Assembly (NCBI GenBank): GCA_964602595.1
Contig: CAZRRO010000011.1
Location: 124,001-188,000 of the forward strand
Source of the DNA: CAIWAH01 sp964602595
GTDB lineage: Bacteria; Verrucomicrobiota; Verrucomicrobiia; Limisphaerales; UBA9464
Length of the DNA stretch: 64,000 nucleotides
Direction: 5' to 3'
The notes under the pieces are model-generated. The model saw nothing but the letters and a program-made list of their open reading frames with translations, did no database searches and had not been told where the DNA came from. Each line of letters opens with the position of its first letter. The first letter of the stretch is position 1. Below, piece after piece: positions 1 through 9,131 of the stretch. A program made the position numbers and the translations under genes.

Positions 1-1451
1 TTCAATTTCGGCCCCTTGGCCGTGTCTTCCACCACCCACCCCGTGGCCTTCAGTTCGTTCCGGATCGCGTCGGCACGGGCGAAGTCCTTCGCCTTCTTGG
101 CAGCGACGCGCTCGTTGGCGAGGGCGACGATTTCCGCGGGCGCCTCGTCCGACGCCTTGGCGCCGAGTCCGAACACCGAATCGAGTCGGGTCCACTCCGC
201 CAGCGCGGCGGCGGCTTGGGCGGGCGACAACTGGCCTTCTGCCAACGCCCGGTTTGTGTCCCGCACCCAATCGAACACGACGCCCCATGCCTTCGAAACA
301 TTGAGATCGTCGTCCATCGCGGCCGTGAAGTTGGCCACCAGTTCAGGCGAGGGCGCCTGAACGACAGACTCAGGCGAGGGCGCCTGAGCCACTAGTTCGC
401 GCAATTTGGAGAGGCATTCGTCAATCCGGGCGAGCTGGGCGCGGGCGCCGTCGAGACCAGCGAGGGTGAAGTTGAACGTCTCCCGGAAATGCGCGCTGAG
501 CAGCAGGGTGCGGATCTCCCGGCCCGTGTAACCCTTGGCGATGAGGTCGCGCACGGTGAAGTAATTCCCGAGCGACTTGCTCATCTTTTTGCCCTCGACG
601 AGCAGGTGCGCGCCATGGAGCCAGTGCTTCACGAAGGGCCGGCCCGGCGACTGCACGCCGGCGCCTTCGCTCTGGGCGATCTCGTCCTCGTGGTGCGGAA
701 AGGCGAGGTCCTCGCCGCCGAGGTGCAAATCGAAGCTCGGCCCGAGGATCGCCATGCTCATGGCGCTGCACTCGATGTGCCAGCCGGGCCGGCCCTGGCC
801 CCACGGACTGTCCCAGAACACGTCGCCATCGTCCGGCACACGGGCCTTCCACAGCGCGAAGTCGGCGAGGGATTCCTTGTCGTATTCGTCGTTGGCCACG
901 CGCTCGCCGACGCGCATGGCGTCGAAGTTCAGGTTCACGAGCTGGCCGTAACGGCAGCCGCAGCCGCGATACTTCTCGATGCTGAAATAGACCGAGCCGT
1001 CGGCCGCCCGGTAGGCGATGCCGCGGGCTTCGAGCTTCTCGATCAGAGCGATGATCTGCGGCATAAACTCGGTTGCGCGCGGCAGGTGATGCGGCCGGAG
1101 GCAGCCCAGTGATTCGAGGTCACGCAGAAATTCCGCCTCGTAGTGGCCGGTGAACTCCCGGAGCGTTTTGCCGCTTTCCCGGACCCGGCGGATGATCTTG
1201 TCCTCCACGTCCGTGATGTTCATGACGTGGTTCACTCCAAAGCCGCGGAACTCCAGATACCGCCGCACTAGGTCAGCGAAGACAAACGTGCGGAAGTTCC
1301 CGATGTGACCGAAGTCATAGACCGTGGGACCGCAGCAATACATGCCGATCGCAGAGCGTCCCGCGGCGTCGCGGGCGTCGGGGAAAAGCGGTTCGAAGGG
1401 CTCGACGCGGCGCGTGAGCGTGTTGAAAAGCTGCGGACGGGAATCACCCAT
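1..1451 (-). CDS. cysS: Cysteine--tRNA ligase (3' end cut by window edge)
   Basis: Charges tRNA-Cys with cysteine in the cytoplasm. Reading from the ATG at 1451, the protein has the class I signature region YCCGPTVYDFGHIGN (HIGN at about residues 49-52, with the zinc-site Cys just before it), the WHIECSAMS segment, and KMSKS near residue 290. The last visible residues, DTAKGPKL, match the usual family C-terminus, so only a few codons should lie outside the window. About 483 residues are visible, longer than the roughly 460 usual in the family. Part of the excess is a duplicated APSPE linker produced by a palindromic DNA repeat (343-387), placed just before the conserved AMDDDLN segment. The gene points away from the hydrolase at 1621. 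Identification is secure. Confidence 0.96.
   Translation of the reverse strand, partial: MGDSRPQLFNTLTRRVEPFEPLFPDARDAAGRSAIGMYCCGPTVYDFGHIGNFRTFVFADLVRRYLEFRGFGVNHVMNITDVEDKIIRRVRESGKTLREFTGHYEAEFLRDLESLGCLRPHHLPRATEFMPQIIALIEKLEARGIAYRAADGSVYFSIEKYRGCGCRYGQLVNLNFDAMRVGERVANDEYDKESLADFALWKARVPDDGDVFWDSPWGQGRPGWHIECSAMSMAILGPSFDLHLGGEDLAFPHHEDEIAQSEGAGVQSPGRPFVKHWLHGAHLLVEGKKMSKSLGNYFTVRDLIAKGYTGREIRTLLLSAHFRETFNFTLAGLDGARAQLARIDECLSKLRELVAQAPSPESVVQAPSPELVANFTAAMDDDLNVSKAWGVVFDWVRDTNRALAEGQLSPAQAAAALAEWTRLDSVFGLGAKASDEAPAEIVALANERVAAKKAKDFARADAIRNELKATGWVVEDTAKGPKL
343..387. repeat. Duplicated 18-bp palindrome inside cysS
   Basis: The 18-mer TCAGGCGAGGGCGCCTGA occurs at 343-360 and again at 370-387, a period of exactly 27 nt (nine codons). 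Each copy is a perfect 7-bp inverted repeat around a 4-nt AGGG centre. In cysS it encodes two near-identical APSPE-containing linkers, so the reading frame is kept. No third copy was noticed in the window. Confidence 0.85.
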
Positions 1452-1620
1452 AGGTTGCGCCGCGCAAGGTAGGCACCGGCCGAACGGGGGGAAGCGGGAA
1501 GTGCGGCTGCGTCGATCCGCGCGCACCGGCGACCGGCAGGGCAAGGCCGCCCCGCGGCAACTCGGGCGGCCCGGTGGGTTCGTGGCTGGCGCCCAAGGCG
1601 GGAACCGATACTTTGCCGGG

Positions 1621-3657
1621 GTGATTCGCCTTTGGTTGAGCCTCTTCCTGCTGCCGGTCGCGATGCGCCTGGTCGCCGCGCCGCAGATCCCGATTCCCGA
1701 GCAGGATCAACGGGGGCGGACGCCGGTGACGCTCAACACGCCGCGCACGTTCGGCACCTACACCAATGCCAATTCCTGGTGGCGGCAGCAGGCCGACGCG
1801 CGAAATCAGATCCTGGTCAGCGCCGGCCTGTGGCCCATGCCGGCACGGACCCCGCTGAATCCGCAGGTTTCCGGCCGCATCGAGCGCGGGGACTACTCGG
1901 TGGAGAAGGTAGTCTTCGAGTCGTTCCCCGGCCTGTTTGTCGGTGGCAACCTGTATCGGCCGTTGGGCCGAAAGGGGCCGTTCCCGGCGGTGCTGAACCC
2001 GCATGGCCATTCCGACTTCGGCCGGCTCACGGACAACACCAACTTCAGCACCGTGGCGCGGTGCATCCAGTTCGCCCGAATGGGCCTGGTGGCTTTTTCC
2101 TGGGACATGGTCGGCTACAACGACACGGCGCAATTCTCAACGCGGGACGCGGACGGAAAGCTGGTGAAAACGAAGTTCTACGACAATCACGTCGCGCTCT
2201 TCCGGGACCCCACCAACCAGCTCTGGAACCTGAATCTCCTCGGCGTCCAGCTCTGGAACGCTCTGCGGGCGGTGGATTTCGTGGCATCGCTGCCCGACGT
2301 GAACCCGCGGGCGATAGGGTGCACGGGCGAGTCCGGCGGGGGCACCCAGACGTTCCTTTTGGGCGCGGTGGATGAGCGGGTGCGATTCACGGCGCCGGTA
2401 GTGATGGTGTCGCACACGATGCAGGGCGGTTGCTGGTGTGAAAACGCGCCCGGCCTGCGGGTCCGGCATTTCAACGTGGATTTCGCCGCGGCAGCCGCTC
2501 CCAAACCCCAGTTGCTCGTCGGAGCCACCGGCGACTGGACCAAGGCGACCTTGGAAGTGGAAGGGCCGGCCATCGCCGGCATCTACCGCTGGCTCGACCG
2601 GCCGACCAATTTCGCGGCGGTGCGGCTCGACTACGGGCACAACTACAACCGGGATTCCCGCGAACAGGTCTATTCCTGGTTCGCGCAATGGATGCAGGGC
2701 CAGCCGGCGGGAAAACCGATCCGCGAGGCCACCTACACCAAGGAACCGGACGCGGATCTGCTCGCCTTTCCGGACGGGAAATACCCGCCCACGGCATTGG
2801 CCGAGGCCGATTTCATCGAGGCCTGGGCCCAATCACGGCGCGACGCGTTGGAGAAACTCCGGCCGACGGACGCCGCGTCGTTCACCAACTTCATGAACTT
2901 GGAGCGGACCACACTCCGCCACACGCTGGCGCTGGATGGGTCGGAGTGGGATGTGCTGCCGTTCGGCGCGTTTGGCCGGCCGGGCAAGGGCGACCGCATC
3001 GACAAGACCATGGCGATGCCCAACGACGAAGGCTGGCTGGAAGCGGTGGTGATCATCGCCCATCCCGACGGCCGGGCGGTTCTGGAACGCGGCGGGAAGC
3101 TGAACACGCTCGCCGCCCGCCTGGTCAACGAGGGTTACGCCGTGCTCGCCATTGACGCCTACCAGTGCGGGGGCAACCAGCGAGACCTGCCTTCGCTGTG
3201 GGAGAACCACTACTCCACCTACAACCGGACCCCGTTCCAGGAGCGCGTGCAGGACCTGCGGACGACCTGCGCCTACGCGGCGAAATTCGTCCATGGGAAG
3301 AAGAAGATTCTCCTCGGCTTCGGCGACTTGGGGGCCGCCGCCCTGCTCGCCGGCAATCTGGTGGACGCTACGATCGTGGACATGGACGGCGTCGCGCCGG
3401 ACTCGACAGAGCAGCTCATGAAACCCGGCCGGTTCTTCCCGGGCGCGCGGTTGGCCGGCGGGTTGGAGGTAGCCGCGGCCCTGGTCGCGCCGAAGGTGCT
3501 GGCCCTGCACAATACCGCGGGCAAGTTCAACACCGGTTGGCTCAAGGACAGCTACCAAGCCCTCGGCGTGCCGGATCGTTTCACGGAGGACCCGGCCGCC
3601 CTCAGCACGGACGGCTTGGTCCGGCTGATCAATTCGTTGGTTCAGCCCAAGAAGTAA
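1621..3657 (+). CDS. Exported alpha/beta hydrolase (acetyl-xylan-esterase/dienelactone-hydrolase-like)
   Basis: Predicted secreted esterase or peptidase-like hydrolase of 678 aa. The GTG at 1621 is chosen because it opens a clean signal peptide (IRLWLSLFLLPVAMRLVAA); the open frame upstream runs over cysS and is unlikely to be translated. The nucleophile elbow GESGGG places the catalytic Ser at residue 238, followed by a typical substrate-domain segment. A second alpha/beta-type half (AHPDGRAVLERGGK, then LAIDAYQCGGNQ) follows after about residue 470, so the protein looks like two hydrolase-like lobes of which only the first clearly keeps the Ser motif. Large exported hydrolases of this kind are common in Verrucomicrobia and Planctomycetes that degrade polysaccharides. 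The substrate cannot be read from sequence. Confidence 0.75.
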   Translation: MIRLWLSLFLLPVAMRLVAAPQIPIPEQDQRGRTPVTLNTPRTFGTYTNANSWWRQQADARNQILVSAGLWPMPARTPLNPQVSGRIERGDYSVEKVVFESFPGLFVGGNLYRPLGRKGPFPAVLNPHGHSDFGRLTDNTNFSTVARCIQFARMGLVAFSWDMVGYNDTAQFSTRDADGKLVKTKFYDNHVALFRDPTNQLWNLNLLGVQLWNALRAVDFVASLPDVNPRAIGCTGESGGGTQTFLLGAVDERVRFTAPVVMVSHTMQGGCWCENAPGLRVRHFNVDFAAAAAPKPQLLVGATGDWTKATLEVEGPAIAGIYRWLDRPTNFAAVRLDYGHNYNRDSREQVYSWFAQWMQGQPAGKPIREATYTKEPDADLLAFPDGKYPPTALAEADFIEAWAQSRRDALEKLRPTDAASFTNFMNLERTTLRHTLALDGSEWDVLPFGAFGRPGKGDRIDKTMAMPNDEGWLEAVVIIAHPDGRAVLERGGKLNTLAARLVNEGYAVLAIDAYQCGGNQRDLPSLWENHYSTYNRTPFQERVQDLRTTCAYAAKFVHGKKKILLGFGDLGAAALLAGNLVDATIVDMDGVAPDSTEQLMKPGRFFPGARLAGGLEVAAALVAPKVLALHNTAGKFNTGWLKDSYQALGVPDRFTEDPAALSTDGLVRLINSLVQPKK

Positions 3658-3665
3658 GCGGACGA

Positions 3666-5396
3666 CTACGGGGATTTCGGTGCTAGCGCGCCGACATTCG
3701 TGGCCGTCGGTGCGTTCGTCGGAGGCGGTGCCAGGCGAAGAATCTCAGCCTCCAGGAACTTCAACTGTTCCTCCCGATTGAGTTCTCGGGCCAAGCGGGC
3801 CTGCTCCCGCCGAACCGGCAGGATGTCCGGGTGTCCCGGGAACTCGAGGGTAAACTGGCTCAGGGTGTTGAGCGAATCGGAGGCTTGGCCAAAGGTGCGT
3901 TGCCATTCGGCCAGATTTCGCAGGAGCCGGACCCGTTGCTGCGGCGAACCGCCTGCCCGGATCGCCTGGGATTCCCACTGGATCGCCCGATCGTAGTCTC
4001 CCTTGTCCGCAAACAGGTCCGCGAGTTTTTCCGCGAGCACCGGGCTCTTGCGAGACAACGGCAGTTGCGCAAGATACTGCCGCAGCACCTCCGGGTCACG
4101 GCCGGTCCGCAAATGCAGGTTCACCGCCCGCAATTCGGCCCAATCAAGCTGCGGACTATTGCGTGCGCGGAGTTCCTCGGCCCACTCGATCGGGTTCCGT
4201 GCACCCGGCCGGTAAAGTGGATCGCCCACCACCAAGGTCTGCCAGGAAAGCACGGGCAAACTGTTCAGCGCCGATTCACCCGCCGTGAAACCCAGCTTCA
4301 GCAGGCTTTCGAGGAAGACGTCCACCTGCGGCGTGAACGACAGGTAGGGCTCCGCGGTGCAACCCATCGTAAAGGAGACACCCTTGGCGAGGAGTGGGCC
4401 GACCCAGTTCCCGGTGGCGCTGCGGGGATTGCCGGCACTGAAGGAATGCAAGTGGTAGGCCACGGCGCCGGGACCGAACTCGACGGACGACAGCGCAAAC
4501 GGACCGATGACGCTGCCCTCATACCAGCCGAAATAAAGGGCCACCTGGCTCAACGGGAAAGCGTTGTTGAAGACGGCCGGCCGGTTGTCGACCACGGTCT
4601 CGAACCCCACATCGCGGGCCACGGTCGAGCAGTTGGTGATCCAGCGGTCGCCCGGGGCATAGGCCCCGTTGGTGATGTTGCGCAGGTCGAAGTAGGCGCG
4701 TCCCCACAGGCCCTCGCGTTCCGCCACCAGCGACTTGTCCACGAGTCCCTTGGCGATCTCCACGTTCGGTCCGTCGAGGCGGCTGACAATGATCACGCCG
4801 TTGGTGGGATGCAGCCAGGCGGCATTGGTGGACGCAAAGCGGGGGTTGCGCAGCGGGCCGTCGAAGCTCAGTTCACCGTGCCGCGGCAGCAGGGACAACT
4901 CGTTGTCGAGGCACGCCTCGTTGCGTTTCACCGCCGCCGGCATGTTGGCGACAGGTTCACCCCAGTTGGGCGCTTCGGAAATCTGCCACGGAACCCCGAA
5001 GGTCGGCACGAGATACCGGAACTTCGCCTGGGTCAGGAGATACTTCACACGCCCAGGCTGGTCCCCCTTCACCGGAACGATGTCGCGGCGGAACTTAGCC
5101 AGCCCGCGCTGCTCGAGTTCCTTGATCAGGAAATCCTCGGCGAACTTCATGTAGGCCTGCCGCGAGATCGACGCGGTGCCCTCAAAGTCGTAGCCGAGGA
5201 TCTGGTTGGTTGGCACCGCCCGCTTTTCGGCGTAGTGGCGGGCGACTTCCTCCGAACCCGGCTGGCGCCGGTTGAACAGGAGCACCACTTCGTCGCCGTC
5301 GGCGAACGCAGACACTTGGGCAAGCCACAGGAACAGCAGGCTCCGAAGGCATCGGGCGACGATGGCCGCGCGGCACGGAAAGGACGAGTTCCTCAT
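3666..5396 (-). CDS. TIGR03790-family exported protein with TPR-like tail
   Basis: A 576-aa protein beginning with a signal peptide (hydrophobic run LRSLLFLWLAQVSAFA). The body starts EVVLLFNRRQPGSEEVARHY and contains the GVPWQISEAP and YLSFTPQVDVF-type segments and the VVGDPLYRPG ending that I associate with the TIGR03790 family, found mainly in Verrucomicrobia, Planctomycetes and Acidobacteria. Its biochemical role is not known. About 130 C-terminal residues are alpha-helical and rich in Leu/Ala/Arg, resembling TPR-type repeats (GDYDRAIQWESQAIRAGG). It is convergent with the hydrolase at 1621-3657 (8 nt apart) and starts 32 nt downstream of cmk on the same strand, so it may be the last gene of an aroA-cmk transcript. 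Confidence 0.75.
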   Translation of the reverse strand: MRNSSFPCRAAIVARCLRSLLFLWLAQVSAFADGDEVVLLFNRRQPGSEEVARHYAEKRAVPTNQILGYDFEGTASISRQAYMKFAEDFLIKELEQRGLAKFRRDIVPVKGDQPGRVKYLLTQAKFRYLVPTFGVPWQISEAPNWGEPVANMPAAVKRNEACLDNELSLLPRHGELSFDGPLRNPRFASTNAAWLHPTNGVIIVSRLDGPNVEIAKGLVDKSLVAEREGLWGRAYFDLRNITNGAYAPGDRWITNCSTVARDVGFETVVDNRPAVFNNAFPLSQVALYFGWYEGSVIGPFALSSVEFGPGAVAYHLHSFSAGNPRSATGNWVGPLLAKGVSFTMGCTAEPYLSFTPQVDVFLESLLKLGFTAGESALNSLPVLSWQTLVVGDPLYRPGARNPIEWAEELRARNSPQLDWAELRAVNLHLRTGRDPEVLRQYLAQLPLSRKSPVLAEKLADLFADKGDYDRAIQWESQAIRAGGSPQQRVRLLRNLAEWQRTFGQASDSLNTLSQFTLEFPGHPDILPVRREQARLARELNREEQLKFLEAEILRLAPPPTNAPTATNVGALAPKSP

Positions 5397-5428
5397 GTCG
5401 GTTCGGTTGGGACTTCCGGAACTGGGAT

Positions 5429-6157
5429 TCAGTTCAACTTCAGCCGCGTCCGCACGTGGCCCATCAGCACGGCAAAGGTCTCGTCCACCGACTGGCCAGT
5501 GTTATCGATGCGGATGGCGTCAATCGCGGGAATAAGGGCACCCTGCTTACGTTTCTCGTCATACTCGTCGCGCTTGGTGTCCGCCACGTTGCCGCGCCCC
5601 TCCAGCCGGGCCGCCCGCGCTGCCGGGCTGGCGTCGAGGAAGAACTTCACGGGCGCGAGGGGGAACACTTCCGTCCCGATGTCCCGTCCTTCCATCACCA
5701 AGGCACCCAAGGTCGAGCACTCGCGCTGCTTGGCCACCATCCAGTCGCGCACCTTGCCGATCTGGGCGATGATCGGAACCGTCTTCTCCACTTCGTTGGT
5801 CCGGATCTCAGTCTGGGGAAAATAACCTTCCACATGCAGCCAGAGGGAGCCTTCCACGTCACGAAGCTCCGTCTTCCAGCGGCGCAATTCGGCGAGGATC
5901 GGTTTCTCGGTTTCTCGGTTCAGCAATTTGGGCTCGGCCGGCACCGGCACGCCGCGCCGCAGGCATTGCCACGCCAACGTGCGATACATGGCCCCGGAAT
6001 CGACGTAGAAGTAGCCCAGTTCCTTGGCCAAACGTCGGGAAAGCGTGCCTTTCCCGGAAGCGCTCGGGCCATCGATTGCGATGACCTGCGGAAGCTTCAT
6101 GGAACGGGAACCCGGCGTCATGGGCGCGCCGGCCTTTGAGGAACGTGAAGTGGGCAT
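5429..6157 (-). CDS. cmk: Cytidylate kinase
   Basis: Phosphorylates CMP and dCMP with ATP in the cytoplasm. The P-loop GPSASGKGT is at residues 30-38, followed by ELGYFYVDSGAMYRTLAW and the MEGRDIGTEVFP motif, all diagnostic for bacterial Cmk. The C-terminus contains the DEYDEKRKQ and RIDNTGQSVDE segments. The ATG at 6157 overlaps the aroA stop (TGATG), which points to translational coupling; however it gives a 19-residue leader before the usual MKLPQVIAIDG start, so the ATG at 6100 is an alternative. The aroA-cmk order is common in bacteria (often followed by rpsA, which is absent here). Confidence 0.95.
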   Translation of the reverse strand: MPTSRSSKAGAPMTPGSRSMKLPQVIAIDGPSASGKGTLSRRLAKELGYFYVDSGAMYRTLAWQCLRRGVPVPAEPKLLNRETEKPILAELRRWKTELRDVEGSLWLHVEGYFPQTEIRTNEVEKTVPIIAQIGKVRDWMVAKQRECSTLGALVMEGRDIGTEVFPLAPVKFFLDASPAARAARLEGRGNVADTKRDEYDEKRKQGALIPAIDAIRIDNTGQSVDETFAVLMGHVRTRLKLN

Positions 6158-7422
6158 CAGTCAGCTAGGAGTTGATCACCGGCCAGCGGGAGTCCGCTGG
6201 CAACGTCGCAAACGACCGCACCCAGCCCGTGCGGCGGCGGGGCAGCCAGTTTGGCGAAAAAGTTTGGAAAGGTTTTCTTCACGCACGCGGGGTTCCGGAT
6301 GCGGATGCCGGGCACCTTCAGGCCCAGGGTCGCGAAACACATTGCCATACGGTGATCGCGGTAGGTCTCGATATCCGCCCCGCGCAAATCGCCCGGCCGA
6401 ATGGCCAGGGTATCGCCGATCTCTTCGACTTCCGCTCCGCAGCGCACCAACTCGGTGCGCAAGGCCTGAACCCGTTCGCACTCCTGCACCCGCAGGCGGC
6501 CAAGATCGGTGAACCGCGTTGGGTGAGGGGCAAATGGCCCCAGAACGATCGCCGTCATGATCGAATCACCCAGGTCCTGCTCCCGCGACAACTCAGCGGG
6601 CAATGGAAGCTGGCGCGGAAATTCGGCATCGATCTGCCAACCAGAGACGGGCCATTCCCGGACCGACACATCAGAACCAAGCAAGGCCCCGGCAGCCCAA
6701 AAATAACTACCGCTAGAAGCGTCCGGTTCGACCTGGAATTCGCCTCCACTCTTCGGGAAGTCCGCGACCAAGCGGCGGGTCATTTCGACGTAGGGCAACT
6801 CCTCAACATTGGCCCCGGCCACCTCCACTTCCCAGCCGCCGACCTGCGCCGACAGGATGAGGGCGGACGCGAACTGGGAGCTTTCGTCCACACTGACCTT
6901 CGCCCGGCCCGGCCGGCAACCACCGCCATGAATGACGGCTGGCAAGCGGTCGTTCGGGGCATCCACCCGGTAGCCCAATTCGCGCAAAGCCCGGAACAAT
7001 GCCGCTTGCGGGCGCTCGTGCATCCGCGGCACTCCGCTCAGGCGAAACACTCCCTGCCCCACGCAGACCATCGCCGCCAGAAAACGGGCCGCCGTTCCCG
7101 CATTGCCGACGAAGAGCTGCAGCGGTTCCGCTTCCGTGCCGTGGCGAGGAATGCGGCCGCCGAGGCCCCCAACTCGCATCGTCCGATTGGCCGATTCCTG
7201 GGGATCATTCTCCACACCGACCTCGAAACCAAGGCGTCGGAGGCAATCTACCATCGCCTCGGTGTCCTCACTCCAGAGGGCACCCCGCAGGGTCGTGACT
7301 CCGTTGCCCAACGCCGCCAGCACCAAGGCCCGGTTCGTGATGCTCTTGGAACCCGGGACAGTGATCGCTGCCCGCACCGGGTGGCGCAGGGGAAGGATTT
7401 CGATAAGATCCGGCAACGGCAT
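6157..7422 (-). CDS. aroA: 3-phosphoshikimate 1-carboxyvinyltransferase (EPSP synthase)
   Basis: Sixth step of the shikimate pathway: joins phosphoenolpyruvate to shikimate 3-phosphate. The N-terminal substrate motif VPGSKSITNRAL is at residues 22-33, GNAGTAARF is near residue 130, and the C-terminal half has RLRVQECERV and YRDHRMAM, all family hallmarks. At 421 aa it is of normal length. The stop codon overlaps the cmk start by one base. A long open frame on the opposite strand covers the same DNA but is a shadow of this gene's codon bias. Confidence 0.96.
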   Translation of the reverse strand: MPLPDLIEILPLRHPVRAAITVPGSKSITNRALVLAALGNGVTTLRGALWSEDTEAMVDCLRRLGFEVGVENDPQESANRTMRVGGLGGRIPRHGTEAEPLQLFVGNAGTAARFLAAMVCVGQGVFRLSGVPRMHERPQAALFRALRELGYRVDAPNDRLPAVIHGGGCRPGRAKVSVDESSQFASALILSAQVGGWEVEVAGANVEELPYVEMTRRLVADFPKSGGEFQVEPDASSGSYFWAAGALLGSDVSVREWPVSGWQIDAEFPRQLPLPAELSREQDLGDSIMTAIVLGPFAPHPTRFTDLGRLRVQECERVQALRTELVRCGAEVEEIGDTLAIRPGDLRGADIETYRDHRMAMCFATLGLKVPGIRIRNPACVKKTFPNFFAKLAAPPPHGLGAVVCDVASGLPLAGDQLLAD

Positions 7423-7494
7423 CGGCGGAAATCCTAGGCCAGGCCCAGTGCCGGAGGAAAGGGTAGGAAAGGAAAAACCGGGGACACGCGGACC

Positions 7495-7968
7495 TCAACC
7501 ATGAGCCCGCACCATGTCAGTGACATCTTTGCCCACCGACTTGGCGGCGGCCACCACCGTGGTAGGCACCTTGGGCGGAGGTTCAGTCGCCGAAGGGCGC
7601 ACCATGGGAACGTTTGTCATGGCTTCCTCCGGGTCCGCCGAGTCCTTGAACAGGGCGACAGCCAAGGTCAGCAGCCGGCGACCGGAGACACGCCATTGCC
7701 AGCGGTCGCGGGCCAGCGACTGGATGGCGGGAGAGCGATGATTCCAGCGGTCAATGGCATCGAGGACCTCCTGGTAGCTGGTCGATTTTCCCGCTTCGTC
7801 CACCAATCGCCAATCCAACTGATAAAGCTTCGGCCGAAGCACGCGGTGAAAGCGGACAAAACCCCGCTTCCAGTTCGGGACGCATTCGTAGAACAGGCGA
7901 TTCCGGGCCTCTTCAGGCGTCAACCGGAGCCGTTCAGCATACCGTTCAAGCAGGGGGGGGCGGGACAT
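7495..7968 (-). CDS. Conserved hypothetical protein, 157 aa
   Basis: Not recognised. The ATG at 7968 is preferred to a TTG two codons upstream. The N-terminal two thirds are rich in Arg and Trp and probably globular (ERLRLTPEEARNRLFYECVP, then WRVSGRRLLTLAVALFKD). The last 40 residues are Pro/Val/Ala-rich and look disordered. No signal peptide or membrane segment is visible. It lies 72 nt downstream of the aroA start region on the same strand and could head the aroA-cmk transcript. It is divergent from the prenyl synthase at 8132. Confidence 0.6.
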   Translation of the reverse strand: MSRPPLLERYAERLRLTPEEARNRLFYECVPNWKRGFVRFHRVLRPKLYQLDWRLVDEAGKSTSYQEVLDAIDRWNHRSPAIQSLARDRWQWRVSGRRLLTLAVALFKDSADPEEAMTNVPMVRPSATEPPPKVPTTVVAAAKSVGKDVTDMVRAHG

Positions 7969-8131
7969 GCGCAAACCGTCTCTGAATCTGGTTTAGTTCC
8001 CGCCGGACGCGCGGGCAAGCGCCATGTTCGGATTCCTTTCCCGGCCTTCCGGAATCGAAGGCCACTGCCGCCGAATCGTCACTTTGGGCTTTGTCCTGAA
8101 GGGTGCCTTGCCCTTACAAACACGCCCCGAA

Positions 8132-9037
8132 ATGCCTGCCAAATCCGCTTCCGCCTTCGATCTGTCCGCCTGGGTCAACGCCAACGCCAAGGCGGTCGAC
8201 CGCGCGCTGGACGGATTCCTGCCCAAACCGTCGGTCAAGCCCGCCACCATTCACAAGGCGATGCGCTATTCGATGTTTGCCGGCGGCAAACGGATGCGCC
8301 CCGCCTTGGTGCTTGCGGCCGCGGAAGCCTGCGGTGGGCAAACCGAGGAAGCCCTGCCGCTTGCCTGCGCGGTGGAGTGCATCCACACCTATTCGCTGAT
8401 TCACGATGACTTGCCCGCAATGGACAATGACGACTTCCGCCGCGGCAAGCCGACCAATCACAAGGTATTCGGCGAAGGCATCGCGGTCCTGGCCGGTGAT
8501 GCGTTGCTGACGCAGGCCTTCGAAATCGCCGCCCAATGCCGGACTTGGCCGCGCTACGACATGCGCGCGGTCATCCTAGACCTTGCCGTGGCGTCGGGCT
8601 CCCTCCAGCTCATCGCCGGCCAGGTCGCCGACCTCGAAGGCGAAGGCAAGAAACTGTCCGTGCCCCAGCTCAGATACATCCACGAACGCAAGACGAGCGC
8701 CCTGCTCTGCTGTTCCGTCCGCCTCGGCGGCATGAGCGCGAATTGCACGCCGGCCCAGCTCAAGGCGCTGACCGACTTCGGCTACCACGTGGGCCTCGCC
8801 TTCCAAGTGATCGACGACATCCTGGATGTCACCCAGACCACGGAGAAGCTGGGCAAGACCGCGGGCAAGGATGTCGCCACCCAGAAAGCCACCTACCCTC
8901 GTCTGGTGGGCTTGGAGAAGTCGAAGAAGATCGCCCGCGAATTGACCGACAAGGCCTTTGCCGCCCTCAAGCCCTTCAAGGGCAATGCGGTGGCACTGGA
9001 GGCGCTCGCCAAGTATCTGCTGGAGCGCGACCGCTGA
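8132..9037 (+). CDS. ispA: Polyprenyl (farnesyl/geranylgeranyl) diphosphate synthase
   Basis: Condenses isopentenyl diphosphate with allylic diphosphates to make short-chain prenyl diphosphates. The first Asp-rich motif, DDLPAMDNDD, starts at residue 92 and has the six-residue spacing typical of bacterial FPP synthases. The second, DDILD, sits near residue 228 in the VIDDILDVTQTTEKLGKTAGKD context, and GGKRMRP is at 51-57. The ATG at 8132 gives 301 aa, the usual family length; a longer frame from 8024 adds an atypical leader. Chain length (C15 or C20) cannot be fixed without modelling. It converges on pnp and shares the intervening hairpin. Confidence 0.92.
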   Translation: MPAKSASAFDLSAWVNANAKAVDRALDGFLPKPSVKPATIHKAMRYSMFAGGKRMRPALVLAAAEACGGQTEEALPLACAVECIHTYSLIHDDLPAMDNDDFRRGKPTNHKVFGEGIAVLAGDALLTQAFEIAAQCRTWPRYDMRAVILDLAVASGSLQLIAGQVADLEGEGKKLSVPQLRYIHERKTSALLCCSVRLGGMSANCTPAQLKALTDFGYHVGLAFQVIDDILDVTQTTEKLGKTAGKDVATQKATYPRLVGLEKSKKIARELTDKAFAALKPFKGNAVALEALAKYLLERDR

Positions 9038-9071
9038 TCGCGGCGCCGCGATGGTCCGCATTCGCCAGTTC

Positions 9072-9108
9072 GAAAAAAGAAAACGGCGGGCTCTGAAGCC
9101 CGCCGTTT
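9072..9108 (-). terminator. Rho-independent terminator of pnp
   Basis: A perfect 12-bp stem (arms 9081-9092 and 9097-9108, loop CTGA) is followed on the minus strand by TCTTTTTT, giving a canonical terminator just after the pnp stop. On the plus strand the tail is CCCGTTTC, so it may also weakly end the convergent prenyl synthase transcript. Confidence 0.85.
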
Positions 9109-9131
9109 CCCGTTTCAGAATCCTTCTAGGA

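Noticed and set aside
3831..5825. 664-aa open frame on the plus strand
   Set aside because: Antisense to the TIGR03790 gene and cmk; no domain recognised.
6172..7437. 421-aa open frame on the plus strand
   Set aside because: Antisense to aroA.
8024..8131. Extended N-terminus of the prenyl synthase
   Set aside because: Adds 36 residues with no counterpart in the family; ATG 8132 gives the normal length.
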